Shown: piece by piece, positions 56,016-64,000 of the stretch
How positions within the stretch are numbered: position 1 is the stretch's first letter
Layout: each line of letters opens with the position of its first letter
Notes under the pieces: generated by a model
What the model saw: the letters and a program-made list of their open reading frames with translations, nothing else
What the model was told of the DNA's origin: nothing
Databases searched by the model: none
Source: Promethearchaeota archaeon
Lineage (GTDB): Archaea; Asgardarchaeota; Lokiarchaeia; Sigyniarchaeales; SOKP01
NCBI GenBank assembly: GCA_016839555.1
Contig: JAEOUA010000005.1
Location: 62,001 to 126,000 of the forward strand
Reading direction: 5' to 3'
DNA: 64,000 bases
Translations under genes and position numbers: made by a program

Positions 56016-56244
56016 ATATATATTATGTATGTTCTAAATTGTTTATGTTTTTCTGCCAATTAGAAATAAAAAACTTGTTATTAATTAATAAATTTTCTGA
56101 TACTTACACTCAACAGGGTATAAATATTAAGGATCTCAGTATTCCTCAAAAAAATAAAACAAAAAATATTCTAAGAAAAGAAATTTTTAAATAAAAGATG
56201 ATAATTTTATTAATTAATCCAATTATGATTTTGAGGTTCTATCA

Positions 56245-57141
56245 GTGATTAGTAAAGGTATGAAAAGGGTTATAAAAATGTTAAGTAAGATGCAAAAAGA
56301 AGATATAAACAAAAGAATTGGAGAATCACGCGAAAGGTTAGAAAAATTAAGAGAATTAGTGAAATTACCTGATGACGTTAATATTGAAAATATCAATATA
56401 GAGGATATCCCCGCAGTGTGGCTAAGCCTCCCAAATTCTAATCGTGAAAATGTTATTCTGTATTTTCATGGAGGCGGTTATATTTCAGGCTCACTTAGAA
56501 CACATGATGACTTAGTTATGCGAATTTGTCGTGCATCTAAAGCCCGAGCATTAATTATTAATTATCGGCTAGCTCCTGAACATCCATATCCTGCAGCGCT
56601 AGAAGACTCTGTTAAAGCTTATAAATGGTTAATAGAAACGGAAAAAATTGCTCCTCAGAAAATAATAATCGCAGGAGATTCAAATGGAGGAGGGCTTACC
56701 ATATCAACTTTAATGAAAATAAGAGATTTAGGTATTAAACTTCCCGCAGCGGGCGTTTGTCTCTGTCCTCTGACGGACTCGGCTCTTACTGGAGAATCGA
56801 TGAAAACTAAAGCTCAAGTTGATGTGTTTTTTACCTTTTATGATTATGCATTAAGTGTGGAGTCATATGTAGGTGAAGATGATCCCAAAAATCCTTATAT
56901 ATCTCCATTATACGGGGATCTAAGCGGTTTACCCCCTCTATTAATACAAGTGGCAACTGCCGATCGGATAATGGATGATGGTATTAGAATCGCAAAAAAG
57001 GCGGAAAAAGCAGGCGTAGAAGTTTCACTTCAGGTTTGGGATGATATGATACATGTTTTTCAAGCATTTGCAGTGTGGGCACCAGAATCACAAGAAGCAA
57101 TAGAAGCTATCGGAGAATATATGTCTAAAAAATTTCTTTAA
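56245..57141 (+). CDS. Alpha/beta hydrolase of the HSL esterase family
   Basis: 298 residues from GTG 56245, with TGAGGT at 56232-56237 placed 7 bases upstream. The HSL oxyanion motif is HGGGY (about 75-79), the nucleophile elbow GDSNGGG (Ser about 151), and the late Asp and His in TADRIMDD and MIHVFQAF. It hydrolyses short-chain acyl esters, likely carboxyl esters or lipids. An N-terminal ~55-residue cap precedes the motif. It is followed by a small hairpin. Confidence 0.87.
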   Translation: MISKGMKRVIKMLSKMQKEDINKRIGESRERLEKLRELVKLPDDVNIENINIEDIPAVWLSLPNSNRENVILYFHGGGYISGSLRTHDDLVMRICRASKARALIINYRLAPEHPYPAALEDSVKAYKWLIETEKIAPQKIIIAGDSNGGGLTISTLMKIRDLGIKLPAAGVCLCPLTDSALTGESMKTKAQVDVFFTFYDYALSVESYVGEDDPKNPYISPLYGDLSGLPPLLIQVATADRIMDDGIRIAKKAEKAGVEVSLQVWDDMIHVFQAFAVWAPESQEAIEAIGEYMSKKFL

Positions 57142-57179
57142 AGAATAGAATCATTGCTTCTAATTTTTCTTTAATACAT

Positions 57180-57195
57180 CCATCTTTTTAGATGG
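57180..57195 (+). terminator. Small hairpin after the esterase gene
   Basis: CCATCT-TTTT-AGATGG, a perfect six-base-pair stem, lies 39 bases after the esterase stop. It could end the transcript, but no T-run follows. The rest of 57142-57462 is AT-rich, with a T9 run at 57328-57336 and a C8 run at 57353-57360. Confidence 0.25.
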
Positions 57196-57462
57196 TGGGA
57201 GTAGGAATTTGATCTTATGTTTTATACAAGGTATTAAAACAACACTAAAGTAATATACACAAATAAAAAACTAAGAAAATTTTAACAAGAATAAACAAAA
57301 ATATCATTTTTAGGCTAAAATCGAAACTTTTTTTTTGGATAAGGTAAGCCCGCCCCCCCCGTTAATTAATTAATATTAACAAAATCGTAATTTTAGACGA
57401 ATATATCTATTTTTATAGTCTGCTGATTATATATGATTAAAAAATAACAAGATAAGTATAAA

Positions 57463-57651
57463 TTGAAAGAATTTAAAATAAACAAATTTCTCTCTTTAAG
57501 ACGAAAAGATGATGAGACGCATATTTACGTCGCTGGGAAATGGTTTATGCAGTGCTCATTCGTGCCTCTTAATATCGAGAAACCAAATTTGGAACGATAT
57601 GCGGATGCGGAAAGCATCGATGAGATTATAGATAGATACAGCAGAACATGA
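57463..57651 (+). pseudogene. N-terminal fragment of an Asgard leucine-rich-repeat-type protein
   Basis: 62 codons from TTG 57463 to TGA 57651. It reads EFKINKFLSLRRKDDETHIY and VAGKWFMQC, and continues with ERYADAESIDEIIDRY, the order I associate with the N-terminal ~60 residues of a family of larger Lokiarchaeal LRR proteins (KFLSL...IYV.GK.F.QC...ESIDEI). The frame stops where that family continues. It is therefore probably a truncated gene; it could also be a short stand-alone protein. Family assignment is from memory and needs a profile search. Confidence 0.4.
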
Positions 57652-58478
57652 AAAAAGCAAAGATATTCCCTTATTGTCTTTCGGGGAAATATACTTCTCT
57701 ACTTCTTTTGTGAACTCTTGCAATTCTTTAGGACCATTCAATTTTTTTTAATCTCTTTTTATGTTATTTACTATAAATTAGGATATATAAAGGAAAAATT
57801 AAATTGTAATATAAATGATATGATAAGTTACTTTTTCTTTAAATATATTGGTATAGATATATGTTTAATAGACTAGGTGATGTATAATAGGTTCCCAATA
57901 AAAGGGAAAGTTTTATATAGCATCATGTCTATTTGTTTAAAAGACAAATCAATTTTTATCGAAATAAGAAAAATAAATTTTTATCTAAACTAAAAAAATT
58001 ATTATAAAAACTATGAACTCATCTCATGAATCGAAGTTTGTTAAAAAATAGAATCCTTACTTAAATCCTTGGATTTTTGTCTTTTGGTGTTCTACGATAC
58101 GTATGTAGCGTAGAAATCTTCTTTAGTTCTCTTTGTAGTGTTTGGTTTTAAGTGGGGACCCCTATTTTTTTGCTTCTTCTTCCCATTTTTAATTATAAGA
58201 TTTCAAATTAAACCTATATATCTTTTTCTTTAAATAGAAAGATTAGTAATGCCCTATTTAAGATTTTCTTTCTAATTGAAAGAGGAATTCATTTTATTTG
58301 AATACATGTAAATTTGTCTTGAATAATGAAATGTATATAAAGTAATAAAGAATACTCTCTTAAAGATGGATTATGTTGAAACATCTATAAAATAACTATT
58401 TTAAATATTAAAAATATATCTCAGAATCTTAGATATTCTTTATATTATTATTTAGACGATATATGGGGTGATGATGAT
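57652..58478. other. Gene-poor stretch with an inverted repeat
   Basis: No convincing gene in 827 bases. TTCTACG at 58090-58096 and CGTAGAA at 58109-58115 form a perfect 7-base-pair inverted repeat around ATACGTAT; GGGGACCCC sits near 58160. A short TTG frame on the minus strand (from 57741) begins NGPKELQEFTKEVEKY and looks coding for about 30 codons before it runs antisense to the LRR fragment; I do not call it. No mobile element or tRNA was seen. Confidence 0.3.
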
Positions 58479-58805
58479 TTGAACTATAAAGATCATTCAG
58501 TCTATCAATACGCAGATATAAATACTGCACTAGATGGATGTGGATATCGTAATGTGATATATGTGAAAGGTGAACATAATGGAAGTGTCTGGCAGGATTA
58601 TAGCGTATCTGCGTCATCAAGCAGCCCTGGTCGAAGCTCCTATAAAAATCCCGTAACTAATGACGAATATATTGTCTTTGTTTCTTTTCCCATTGGATCA
58701 TCTACATTTCAACAAAATCTAGCTCTCCCCTTCCTCGAAACCAATCTTCGCGATTTATCCAATTTCCTTGACCACCGGGTCTTACATAGATCTGCTTTCC
58801 TCTAA
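58479..58805 (+). CDS. Hypothetical protein, possibly truncated
   Basis: 108 residues from TTG 58479, with GGGGTGATG just upstream (58465-58473). The first ~74 codons look coding, with mixed composition and a turn-rich serine stretch (VSASSSSPGRSSYKNPVTND). The last ~34 codons overlap the 3' end of the convergent gene at 58702 and are probably read-through. No domain recognised. It could be the start of a gene whose end has been lost at this junction. Confidence 0.35.
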   Translation: MNYKDHSVYQYADINTALDGCGYRNVIYVKGEHNGSVWQDYSVSASSSSPGRSSYKNPVTNDEYIVFVSFPIGSSTFQQNLALPFLETNLRDLSNFLDHRVLHRSAFL

Positions 58806-59256
58806 ATTTAATATACTTAAAAGGACTATTTGGGTTTTCTCTTGCCACTATTTTTATTATTTTGGTGACAATTCCTATTAAAATTACGGAAAATACTATA
58901 GAGGCAATCACAATAGGAATCGGTGATTCAGTATATCTTGTAATTAATAAAGCCCCAATACCCAAGACCAAACCACAAATAACATTAAACACGATAGAGC
59001 CATCAGAAAATGTTAATGTAGAATGTTTTTTAGTCCAATTCTTAAATTCTCTCTCGCACTCTGCACATACAGGAACATTTACTGATTTTTTTGTAATTTT
59101 GTAACCAGAAGCCCAAAACCACCAAAATAGAATAATCAAAATAAAATAAAAACTCCATTCTGATTCGATATGTTGGAAATAGGTTGAGGAAAGTCGACCA
59201 CATTTTAGACATATAGGCGGTACAAAATCTTCTTGTTTAAAATTATAAAAACTCAT
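58702..59256 (-). CDS. Zinc-binding membrane protein, hypothetical
   Basis: 184 residues, start ATG 59256. Two cysteine pairs near the N-terminus (CLKC at about 16-19 and CAEC at about 63-66) flank a hydrophobic helix (about 35-52), and two more membrane helices follow (about 90-108, 112-135). This looks like a small membrane protein with a zinc site on the cytosolic side. The C-terminus is a polar, glycine/arginine-rich tail (YVRPGGQGNWINRED). No family recognised. Confidence 0.55.
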   Translation of the reverse strand: MSFYNFKQEDFVPPICLKCGRLSSTYFQHIESEWSFYFILIILFWWFWASGYKITKKSVNVPVCAECEREFKNWTKKHSTLTFSDGSIVFNVICGLVLGIGALLITRYTESPIPIVIASIVFSVILIGIVTKIIKIVARENPNSPFKYIKFRGKQIYVRPGGQGNWINREDWFRGRGELDFVEM

Positions 59257-59307
59257 CTTTTTTATTCCTGTCTTATTTATAATGATATTATAAAATATAA
59301 TGTTATT

Positions 59308-59637
59308 TTATTTAAATATACCTTTTTTTCTGTGCCCTCCAGAGCCAGTAAAAATTACAATTCTTAAATGATCCACGTCTGCATTTGGATCGGGAAAGGT
59401 TTTTAATGGCCACGATGAGCATAAGGGAATGGGTCCAGCATGAAGTAATAATTGATAAGTAGTATTTGCTGTTAAATTCTGTGCATCAAAGCGCCAAAAA
59501 TATCCCCTAGTATCCATCTTTTCTCCATCGATTTCTTTCCCATCTATTCTTAATTGTGGATTAACTACGGGAATATCAAAGGAAGTCTTTATTATGAAGC
59601 GATTATGACTCGCAGAAGGGAGAATATGGGTCAGGAA
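59308..59637 (-). pseudogene. Fragment of a PhoD-like metallophosphoesterase, N-terminal part
   Basis: A 110-codon open frame with no start at its left limit. It includes ILPSASHNRFIIKTSFDIPV, then the segment GYFWRFDAQNLTANTTYQLL and later CSSWPLKTFPDP and HLRIVIFTGSGGH, which match the region before and at the start of the metal-binding core of PhoD/alkaline-phosphatase-D-like proteins (an N-terminal fibronectin-like domain then 'FT-x-G-GH'). The frame then ends in RKKGIFK with no catalytic Asp/His ligands. So it is a remnant, not an active enzyme. An ATG at 59517 is internal to the conserved part. Confidence 0.55.
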
Positions 59638-59761
59638 TTATGAGATGCTGGTAAAATACGGCGAGGCGCTTACGGATGATAAAGTCATCCAATTGATACA
59701 GCAGTTAGAAAAGATTAATCCCCCTCCCGAAAAAAACCAGGTGAAAACCTTACGAATGTAA
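59609..59761 (+). pseudogene. Unidentified coding fragment, C-terminal
   Basis: A 50-codon frame, GC-richer than its surroundings and with a stop at 59761, reads EMLVKYGEALTDDKVIQLIQ then QLEKINPPPEKNQ. It overlaps the end of the phosphoesterase fragment on the opposite strand by about 29 bases. No start codon is convincing (ATG 59645 is possible). I do not recognise a family. The steep change in composition suggests a recombination scar. Confidence 0.3.
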
Positions 59762-59907
59762 GCGTGTTTTGCCAGAATAAATCTTCTCTCCTTTTTTCTT
59801 TTTTATACCTTTTTATTTAAATAACACCCTCTAATATATTAGTATAGAATAGAAAAATAAAGGTAAAAATAAAATTAATTAATCCTACAAACAAATTATT
59901 TTTTATA

Positions 59908-60351
59908 ATGTCGATAAAAGATCTTTTTGATGATATCAAAAGAGAGATGGATAGTTTAAAAATTTTACACGAGCTTTCTAAAGGAGATCCCATACCTTGG
60001 TTAGAATTATTAAACTACTCTAACTTGACTCCTCAAGAATTAAATGAATATTTGATGAAATGGAAAAAAGGAGGATTTATTTCAGAGCCAACAGAACATT
60101 CCATCCAAAAAACTTCTACATTTCACATTTTACACGAAAAAAAGCTAAGATCATTCCGCAGATTGCTTTGGGAAGCGCCAGAATTTTTTGGGCTGAACGA
60201 TACCAAGCGAAAATTTCTTAAACAAATATCGGAAAAATTACATTCAACCTCTTCAAATCTCCCACCGGATGTTATCCATAAAATTATGAGCAAAATTGAA
60301 GATATACTAGAGGATTCTTTTATATTCGAAAAAAAGGATGAGCCTGAATAA
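59908..60351 (+). CDS. Hypothetical protein, possibly winged-helix-like
   Basis: 147 residues from ATG 59908. Helices at about 2-25, a second pair WLELLNYSNLTPQELNEYLMKW and KKGGFISEP that could be a winged-helix DNA-recognition unit, and a charged helical C-terminus. No signature residues secure the fold. It precedes the second flavoenzyme operon by about 270 bases, in the same direction, and could be its regulator, which is speculation. Gap 60352-60590 shows only AT-rich sequence. Confidence 0.55.
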   Translation: MSIKDLFDDIKREMDSLKILHELSKGDPIPWLELLNYSNLTPQELNEYLMKWKKGGFISEPTEHSIQKTSTFHILHEKKLRSFRRLLWEAPEFFGLNDTKRKFLKQISEKLHSTSSNLPPDVIHKIMSKIEDILEDSFIFEKKDEPE

Positions 60352-60590
60352 TTTCCTATAAAAACGAAATTTTTGGAGTATTCGTTCTCCTAACAAATCG
60401 CAAATCTTGTTCTGTTAATAGAATTGGTTTATCTTTATCTTTCAGACACCGACAATTATCAAGAATTACTAAAGTTTTGTAAGACTTCTAAAAAATTCTA
60501 TTATTAGTTCAATTTATTTTTTTTCTTTTACTTCTTAATTAATTTGAGAATATCTAAGAACATATCTTATAGCGATAAAATAAGATTAAC

Positions 60591-60598
60591 TTTATATA
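60591..60598 (+). promoter_or_regulatory. TATA box for the second flavoenzyme/reductase operon
   Basis: TTTATATA is centred about 26 bases before ATG 60621. It supports ATG 60621 as the start and a leaderless transcript, the same pattern seen at the first copy (13071). Confidence 0.55.
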
Positions 60599-60620
60599 TT
60601 ATTTGATAGATTTATTTTCT

Positions 60621-62162
60621 ATGGAAAAGAATAATAATGTAATTGCTTCTTATCCCGTTATAGTAGTTGGATCTGGTCTTGGAGGAATTGGCGCAGCATG
60701 TCAATTAGTATTGCGAGGAGAGGAAGTATTATTACTTGAAAAACATAATGTTCCAGGAGGATTTGCTACTTCTTTTGTCAGAGGTCGATTTGAATTTGAA
60801 GGTGCTCTTCATGAACTTAGTGATGTTGGAACGGAAGATAATAAAGGCAGCCTTTATCGTTTTCTAGAAAGATTAGGTATATTACCAGATAAATTGAAGT
60901 TTAAGCATGTACCCGAATTTTATCGAAGTGTGTTTCTTGATGGATATGATGTTACTATGCCTTTAGGTGTAGAAGAATATACTGAAAAATTAATAGAACT
61001 CTTTCCTGCAGAAAAGAAAGGAATAGAAGACTTTATGGAAATGTGTAAGGCTGTGCTTGAAGGGATAGAATATATTGCCTCAAAAGGAGGAAGATTTAAG
61101 CCTCAAGAAGTTCTAAAAGAGCATCCGTGGCTGCCACGTGTTTCTGGTATAACCTTATCAGAGCTCTATGAAAAATTTTTTACTGATAAAAAACTGATTG
61201 CATTAATTTCCCAACTCTGGGGATATATTGGGCTGCCTCCAGACAGAATAAATGCCTATGCATTTGTTGCTATGTTAATCTTTTATTTAAAGTGGGGTGC
61301 AGCATTTCCTATAGGGAGATCTCATGCATTAGTAAATGCCATGGTGGAGGCTTTTAAAAAATTCGGAGGAGAAATTCGTTATAATGCTTTAGTAAATAGA
61401 ATACTCGTGGAAAATGGTAGAGTATATGGAGTAGAATTGCTTAATGGAGATATTTATAAATGTAAGGCGGTGATTTCTAATGTCAATCCAATATGTACTG
61501 CTATGAAGATGTTACCACCAGAAGTTGTTCCAGATGAATATAAGAAAAAAATCTATGCTCCTGAGATTGGACCTTCAGGATTTTCGGTGTATATTGGCTT
61601 AAACGCATCGTATCAAGATTTAGGGTTAAATGCTCATGAAACCTTTATAAATAATAATTATGATATGAATGCCGCTTTTGAAAACTTTCATAAGTTAGAG
61701 GCACCAAAATATATAGTTGCTGCATGTTATAATCACATTTATGAAGACATCAGTCCACTTGGAACCACTGAACTGGTCTTAACCACTCTTCAAATGGGAA
61801 AACTCTGGCAAGATGTAGCTCCTGATCAATATTTTTATATTAAAGATAAAATTTCGGACAGTATGGTGTCTTTAGTGGAAAATACAATCTGTCCGGATGT
61901 CAGAGATTATATAGAAGTTGCTTTTGCTGCAACTCCATTAACCTATTATCGATATTCTAAAAATATTGAAGGTGCTATTTATGGAACCACCCAAGATGTA
62001 ACTAATGGACCAATGCTTCGATTAAAAAGTCGAGGACCCTTACCCGGACTATATCAAGTAGGAGCCTGGACAAACTTCGGTGGGGGTTTCTCTACCACAA
62101 TATTAGGGGGAAGAATCGCCTCAGGTATGTATTTGAAAGACAAAATAGAGGGGAGATGGTAG
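60621..62162 (+). CDS. Phytoene-desaturase-like FAD-dependent oxidoreductase (copy 2)
   Basis: 513 residues from ATG 60621. The N-terminal FAD motif is VVGSGLGGIGAACQLVLRGE, then LEKHNVPGG and GRFEFEGALHEL, shared closely with copy 1 (13100-14671); the C-terminal flavin contact is LYQVGAWTNFGGGFSTTILG. It belongs to the CrtI/retinol-saturase superfamily. Translation of the reductase gene begins inside its last codons (ATG 62156, stop 62160-62162). Unlike copy 1, a lipid-binding SCP2 protein and an alcohol dehydrogenase follow. Its substrate is probably hydrophobic; direction of the reaction is inferred from the NAD(P)H-linked partner. Confidence 0.86.
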   Translation: MEKNNNVIASYPVIVVGSGLGGIGAACQLVLRGEEVLLLEKHNVPGGFATSFVRGRFEFEGALHELSDVGTEDNKGSLYRFLERLGILPDKLKFKHVPEFYRSVFLDGYDVTMPLGVEEYTEKLIELFPAEKKGIEDFMEMCKAVLEGIEYIASKGGRFKPQEVLKEHPWLPRVSGITLSELYEKFFTDKKLIALISQLWGYIGLPPDRINAYAFVAMLIFYLKWGAAFPIGRSHALVNAMVEAFKKFGGEIRYNALVNRILVENGRVYGVELLNGDIYKCKAVISNVNPICTAMKMLPPEVVPDEYKKKIYAPEIGPSGFSVYIGLNASYQDLGLNAHETFINNNYDMNAAFENFHKLEAPKYIVAACYNHIYEDISPLGTTELVLTTLQMGKLWQDVAPDQYFYIKDKISDSMVSLVENTICPDVRDYIEVAFAATPLTYYRYSKNIEGAIYGTTQDVTNGPMLRLKSRGPLPGLYQVGAWTNFGGGFSTTILGGRIASGMYLKDKIEGRW

Positions 62163-63352
62163 CTATGATGGAAGATTTAAAAAAGTATCAAAAAGCTGAA
62201 AAATTAAAAAAACAACGTGAAGAAGCACAACAAATACCATGGTATTATGATGGGTTAGAGAGATTATGTGATCGAATTCACCCGGGAAAACAACTGGTTA
62301 AAATAACCGATATTAAAGATCTCTCCTATGACACCAAATTATTTCGGTTTGTTTCCGTTAACCCAAATAAACCCCTCGCACCATTTCGTGCAGGGCAATA
62401 TATAGGATTGACTGTAGAAATTAATGGAGTACGAACTTCACGCCCTTATTCCTTAGTATCCTCACCTAATCAGCTCGCTTATTATGAATTAGGTATTAGA
62501 AAAAAGCAAGATGGATTTGTGACTCCATATTTCCTAGAAAATGCTAAAGTTGGAGACATTTTTGAAGTCACAGAACCTTTAGGAGATTTATATTATAGTC
62601 CCCTATTTCATGGAAAAAATTTAGTATTTATTGCTGGGGGATGTGGGATAACACCATTTATATCAATGTTGCGAGATATTTCCGAAAAAGCCTTATTTTT
62701 GAATGTATCCTTAATTTTTGGTTGCGTGAAAGAAAAAGATATCATCTTTAGAGATGAATTAGAAAATATAGCAGACAGAAGGTCAAATATTTCTGTAAAA
62801 TATATTCTATCTGAACCAGATCCTGACTGGAAAGGGGAATGTGGGTTTATTACAGGGGATAAGATTCTAAATGAAATTGGATTAATCAAAGATAAATACT
62901 TCTATGTAGTTGGAAATCGTCCTATGTATCAATTCATGAAAGAAGAAATGCATAAATTAGGCGTACCTCAACATAAAGTGTATTATGAGGCGTTTGGTGT
63001 CCCAGACGATATCACTCAAGTAATGGGTTGGCCAGAAGAAATTGATAAATCCAAAAAAATCAAGATTTCAGTCAAATATAGGAAATTTGGGAAGCCAGAA
63101 ACAATCGAATTTGACGCATTATGCATTGAACCACTTCTAAATAGCATAGAACGTACCAAAGAATTAGCTTTATCGATAGATAATGGATGCCGCTCGGGAC
63201 AATGTGCATTATGTAGGACAAAAATAATATCTGGAAAAGTTTTTGTCCCGCCCGAAGTCACCATCCGAGAAACAGATAGAGATTATGGATTTATCCATCC
63301 GTGCGTCTCTTACCCTTTAACTGATATCGAATTGGATTTAACTTTAACATAA
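62156..63352 (+). CDS. Ferredoxin:NAD(P) reductase-type flavoprotein with C-terminal 2Fe-2S domain (copy 2)
   Basis: 398 residues from ATG 62156, overlapping the upstream stop by seven bases; ATG 62165 or 62168 are alternatives. Domain order is the same as copy 1: an N-terminal extension of about 60 residues, FAD motif SRPYSLVSSP, NAD(P) motif GGCGITPFISML and YVVGNRPMYQF, and a ferredoxin domain with CRSGQCALC (Cx4Cx2C) plus a fourth Cys near the end (HPCVSYP). It should reduce the adjacent flavoenzyme with electrons from NAD(P)H. The gene ends 78 bases before the SCP2 gene. Confidence 0.88.
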   Translation: MVAMMEDLKKYQKAEKLKKQREEAQQIPWYYDGLERLCDRIHPGKQLVKITDIKDLSYDTKLFRFVSVNPNKPLAPFRAGQYIGLTVEINGVRTSRPYSLVSSPNQLAYYELGIRKKQDGFVTPYFLENAKVGDIFEVTEPLGDLYYSPLFHGKNLVFIAGGCGITPFISMLRDISEKALFLNVSLIFGCVKEKDIIFRDELENIADRRSNISVKYILSEPDPDWKGECGFITGDKILNEIGLIKDKYFYVVGNRPMYQFMKEEMHKLGVPQHKVYYEAFGVPDDITQVMGWPEEIDKSKKIKISVKYRKFGKPETIEFDALCIEPLLNSIERTKELALSIDNGCRSGQCALCRTKIISGKVFVPPEVTIRETDRDYGFIHPCVSYPLTDIELDLTLT

Positions 63353-63430
63353 TTTTTTTAATAAAGACTTAAAAATATCAAACACTTATAAATTAAAGGA
63401 AATAATTAAATTATTTTGAAAGTGATTTAA

Positions 63431-63832
63431 ATGAAAATATTAACAAAAGAGTGGTTGGAAGCGTTTGGAAAGGCGATAAATGATAATCCTGCATATCGCG
63501 AATCCGCTGCTATGTGGGAAGGTGATATGCTATGTGTGATTGAACCTAGTGGGCCATTAGATCATGAAGTTCGATTCTTTATAGGATTATATCATGGAGA
63601 ATGTACCGGTGTTAAATTACTGAAAGAAGGTGAAGAAGTAGATACCGAATTTACACTTGCTGGGCCGTATGATAATTGGATAAAAGTTGTTAATAAAGAA
63701 TTGGACACGATCCAAGCTGTAATGTCAGGAAAGTTAAGGCTCACAGGGAATATGGCTAAATTGATGAGAGCTACAAGAGCCGCTCAAGAGATTGTAAATA
63801 GTCTCCAAAATGTTGAAACAGAATTTCTGTAA
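63431..63832 (+). CDS. SCP2 sterol-carrier-like lipid-binding protein
   Basis: 133 residues, the family's usual size. The C-terminal half carries the SCP2 signature: DTIQAVMSGKLRLTGNMAKLMR followed by a terminal helix, and the beta-sheet segment FTLAGPYDNWIKVV. These proteins bind fatty acyl chains, acyl-CoA or sterol-like lipids in a hydrophobic tunnel. Its position after the flavoenzyme/reductase pair suggests it presents or holds the hydrophobic substrate, an inference. Start ATG 63431. Confidence 0.87.
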   Translation: MKILTKEWLEAFGKAINDNPAYRESAAMWEGDMLCVIEPSGPLDHEVRFFIGLYHGECTGVKLLKEGEEVDTEFTLAGPYDNWIKVVNKELDTIQAVMSGKLRLTGNMAKLMRATRAAQEIVNSLQNVETEFL

Positions 63833-63908
63833 TTTTATTTTTTATATAATATATTTTCTTTTTAATTTATTCAACTTAGAAAAATAATTATTTTAAAGTG
63901 ATATACAA

Positions 63909-64000
63909 ATGATGTATTTTAATAGTCCGAATATTGTATATGGAGAGGAAGCTTTAGATTTCCTCGACCAAATCGCAGGAAATAAATGTTTTATCGTCAC
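63909..64000 (+). CDS. Iron-containing alcohol dehydrogenase, N-terminus (cut by window edge)
   Basis: The first 30 codons from ATG 63909 (ATG 63912 is an alternative) read YFNSPNIVYGEEALDFL and KCFIVT, the standard opening of group III iron-dependent alcohol dehydrogenases (a beta-hairpin, 'P..I.fG..al', then a strand entering the NAD fold). The rest is outside the window. It is the fourth gene in a row in this direction after the flavoenzyme, reductase and SCP2 genes. Only the N-terminus supports the call. Confidence 0.7.
   Translation, partial: MMYFNSPNIVYGEEALDFLDQIAGNKCFIV

Noticed and set aside
57353..57360. C8 run preceded by a T9 run
   Set aside because: Homopolymers in intergenic DNA; may be a read artefact and no function follows from them.
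57556..57741. 61-codon TTG frame antisense to the LRR-type fragment
   Set aside because: Only about the first 30 codons look protein-like and most of the frame is antisense to a better-supported fragment; recorded but not called.
1..64000. CRISPR array, insertion sequence or prophage
   Set aside because: No regularly spaced repeats, cas genes, transposase, integrase or phage structural genes were seen.

Overview
The window looks like a piece of a mesophilic Asgard archaeon, most likely a Lokiarchaeia-type genome. The evidence is very AT-rich DNA, archaeal TATA boxes about 26 bases upstream of leaderless starts mixed with Shine-Dalgarno starts inside operons, an archaeal-type SRP RNA, several longin-like small proteins, an AN1 zinc finger, zinc-ribbon/TPR proteins and a large acyl-CoA gene set. 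The lineage is inferred from gene content; no rRNA or universal ribosomal gene is present.

Layout. 0-6 kb: a cell-surface or polar-lipid locus with a GT4 glycosyltransferase (cut by the window edge), a B12-type radical SAM enzyme, a CDP-alcohol phosphatidyltransferase, a membrane GT2 glycosyltransferase and a sugar-phosphate nucleotidyltransferase. It is followed by a strongly structured RNA candidate at 6.12-6.21 kb and a tiny cysteine-rich protein. 7-12 kb: mtnA, an AN1 zinc-finger protein, a DUF1848 protein and an LDH2-type dehydrogenase. 11-22 kb: an NAD-dependent epimerase, a two-gene redox module (phytoene-desaturase-like flavoenzyme plus a ferredoxin-bearing NAD(P)H reductase), a CDF transporter, an MFS symporter, an ion permease and a second LDH2-type dehydrogenase. 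22-30 kb: an MBL hydrolase, a small longin/membrane-protein group, an FmdE-like protein, an ADP-forming acyl-CoA synthetase alpha subunit and an APC permease. 30-40 kb: acyl-CoA synthetase plus enoyl-CoA hydratase, an amino-acid dehydrogenase, SRP RNA, a membrane-anchored longin-like protein, a winged-helix ferredoxin, two TPR proteins and the AmrS radical SAM enzyme. 40-57 kb: glycerol-3-phosphate dehydrogenase, PfkB kinase, an RNase H-fold exonuclease, a frameshifted acyl-CoA dehydrogenase, a thiolase-like/DUF35 pair, long-chain acyl-CoA ligase, crotonase and an HSL-type esterase. 57-60 kb: a gene-poor, decaying stretch holding fragments of several genes. 60-64 kb: a second copy of the flavoenzyme/reductase module, now followed by an SCP2 lipid-binding protein and an iron-type alcohol dehydrogenase.

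Much of the window fits fatty-acid and acyl-CoA turnover (ligation, dehydrogenation, hydration, C-C bond cleavage, and an NDP-forming synthetase alpha subunit) plus lipid-linked redox chemistry. The points most worth a second look are the duplicated desaturase-like/reductase module with its SCP2 partner; a thiolase-like protein that lacks the nucleophilic cysteine but sits with a DUF35 partner; an unassigned structured RNA; and several gene remnants, one clearly a broken copy of the end of a gene 9.7 kb away.
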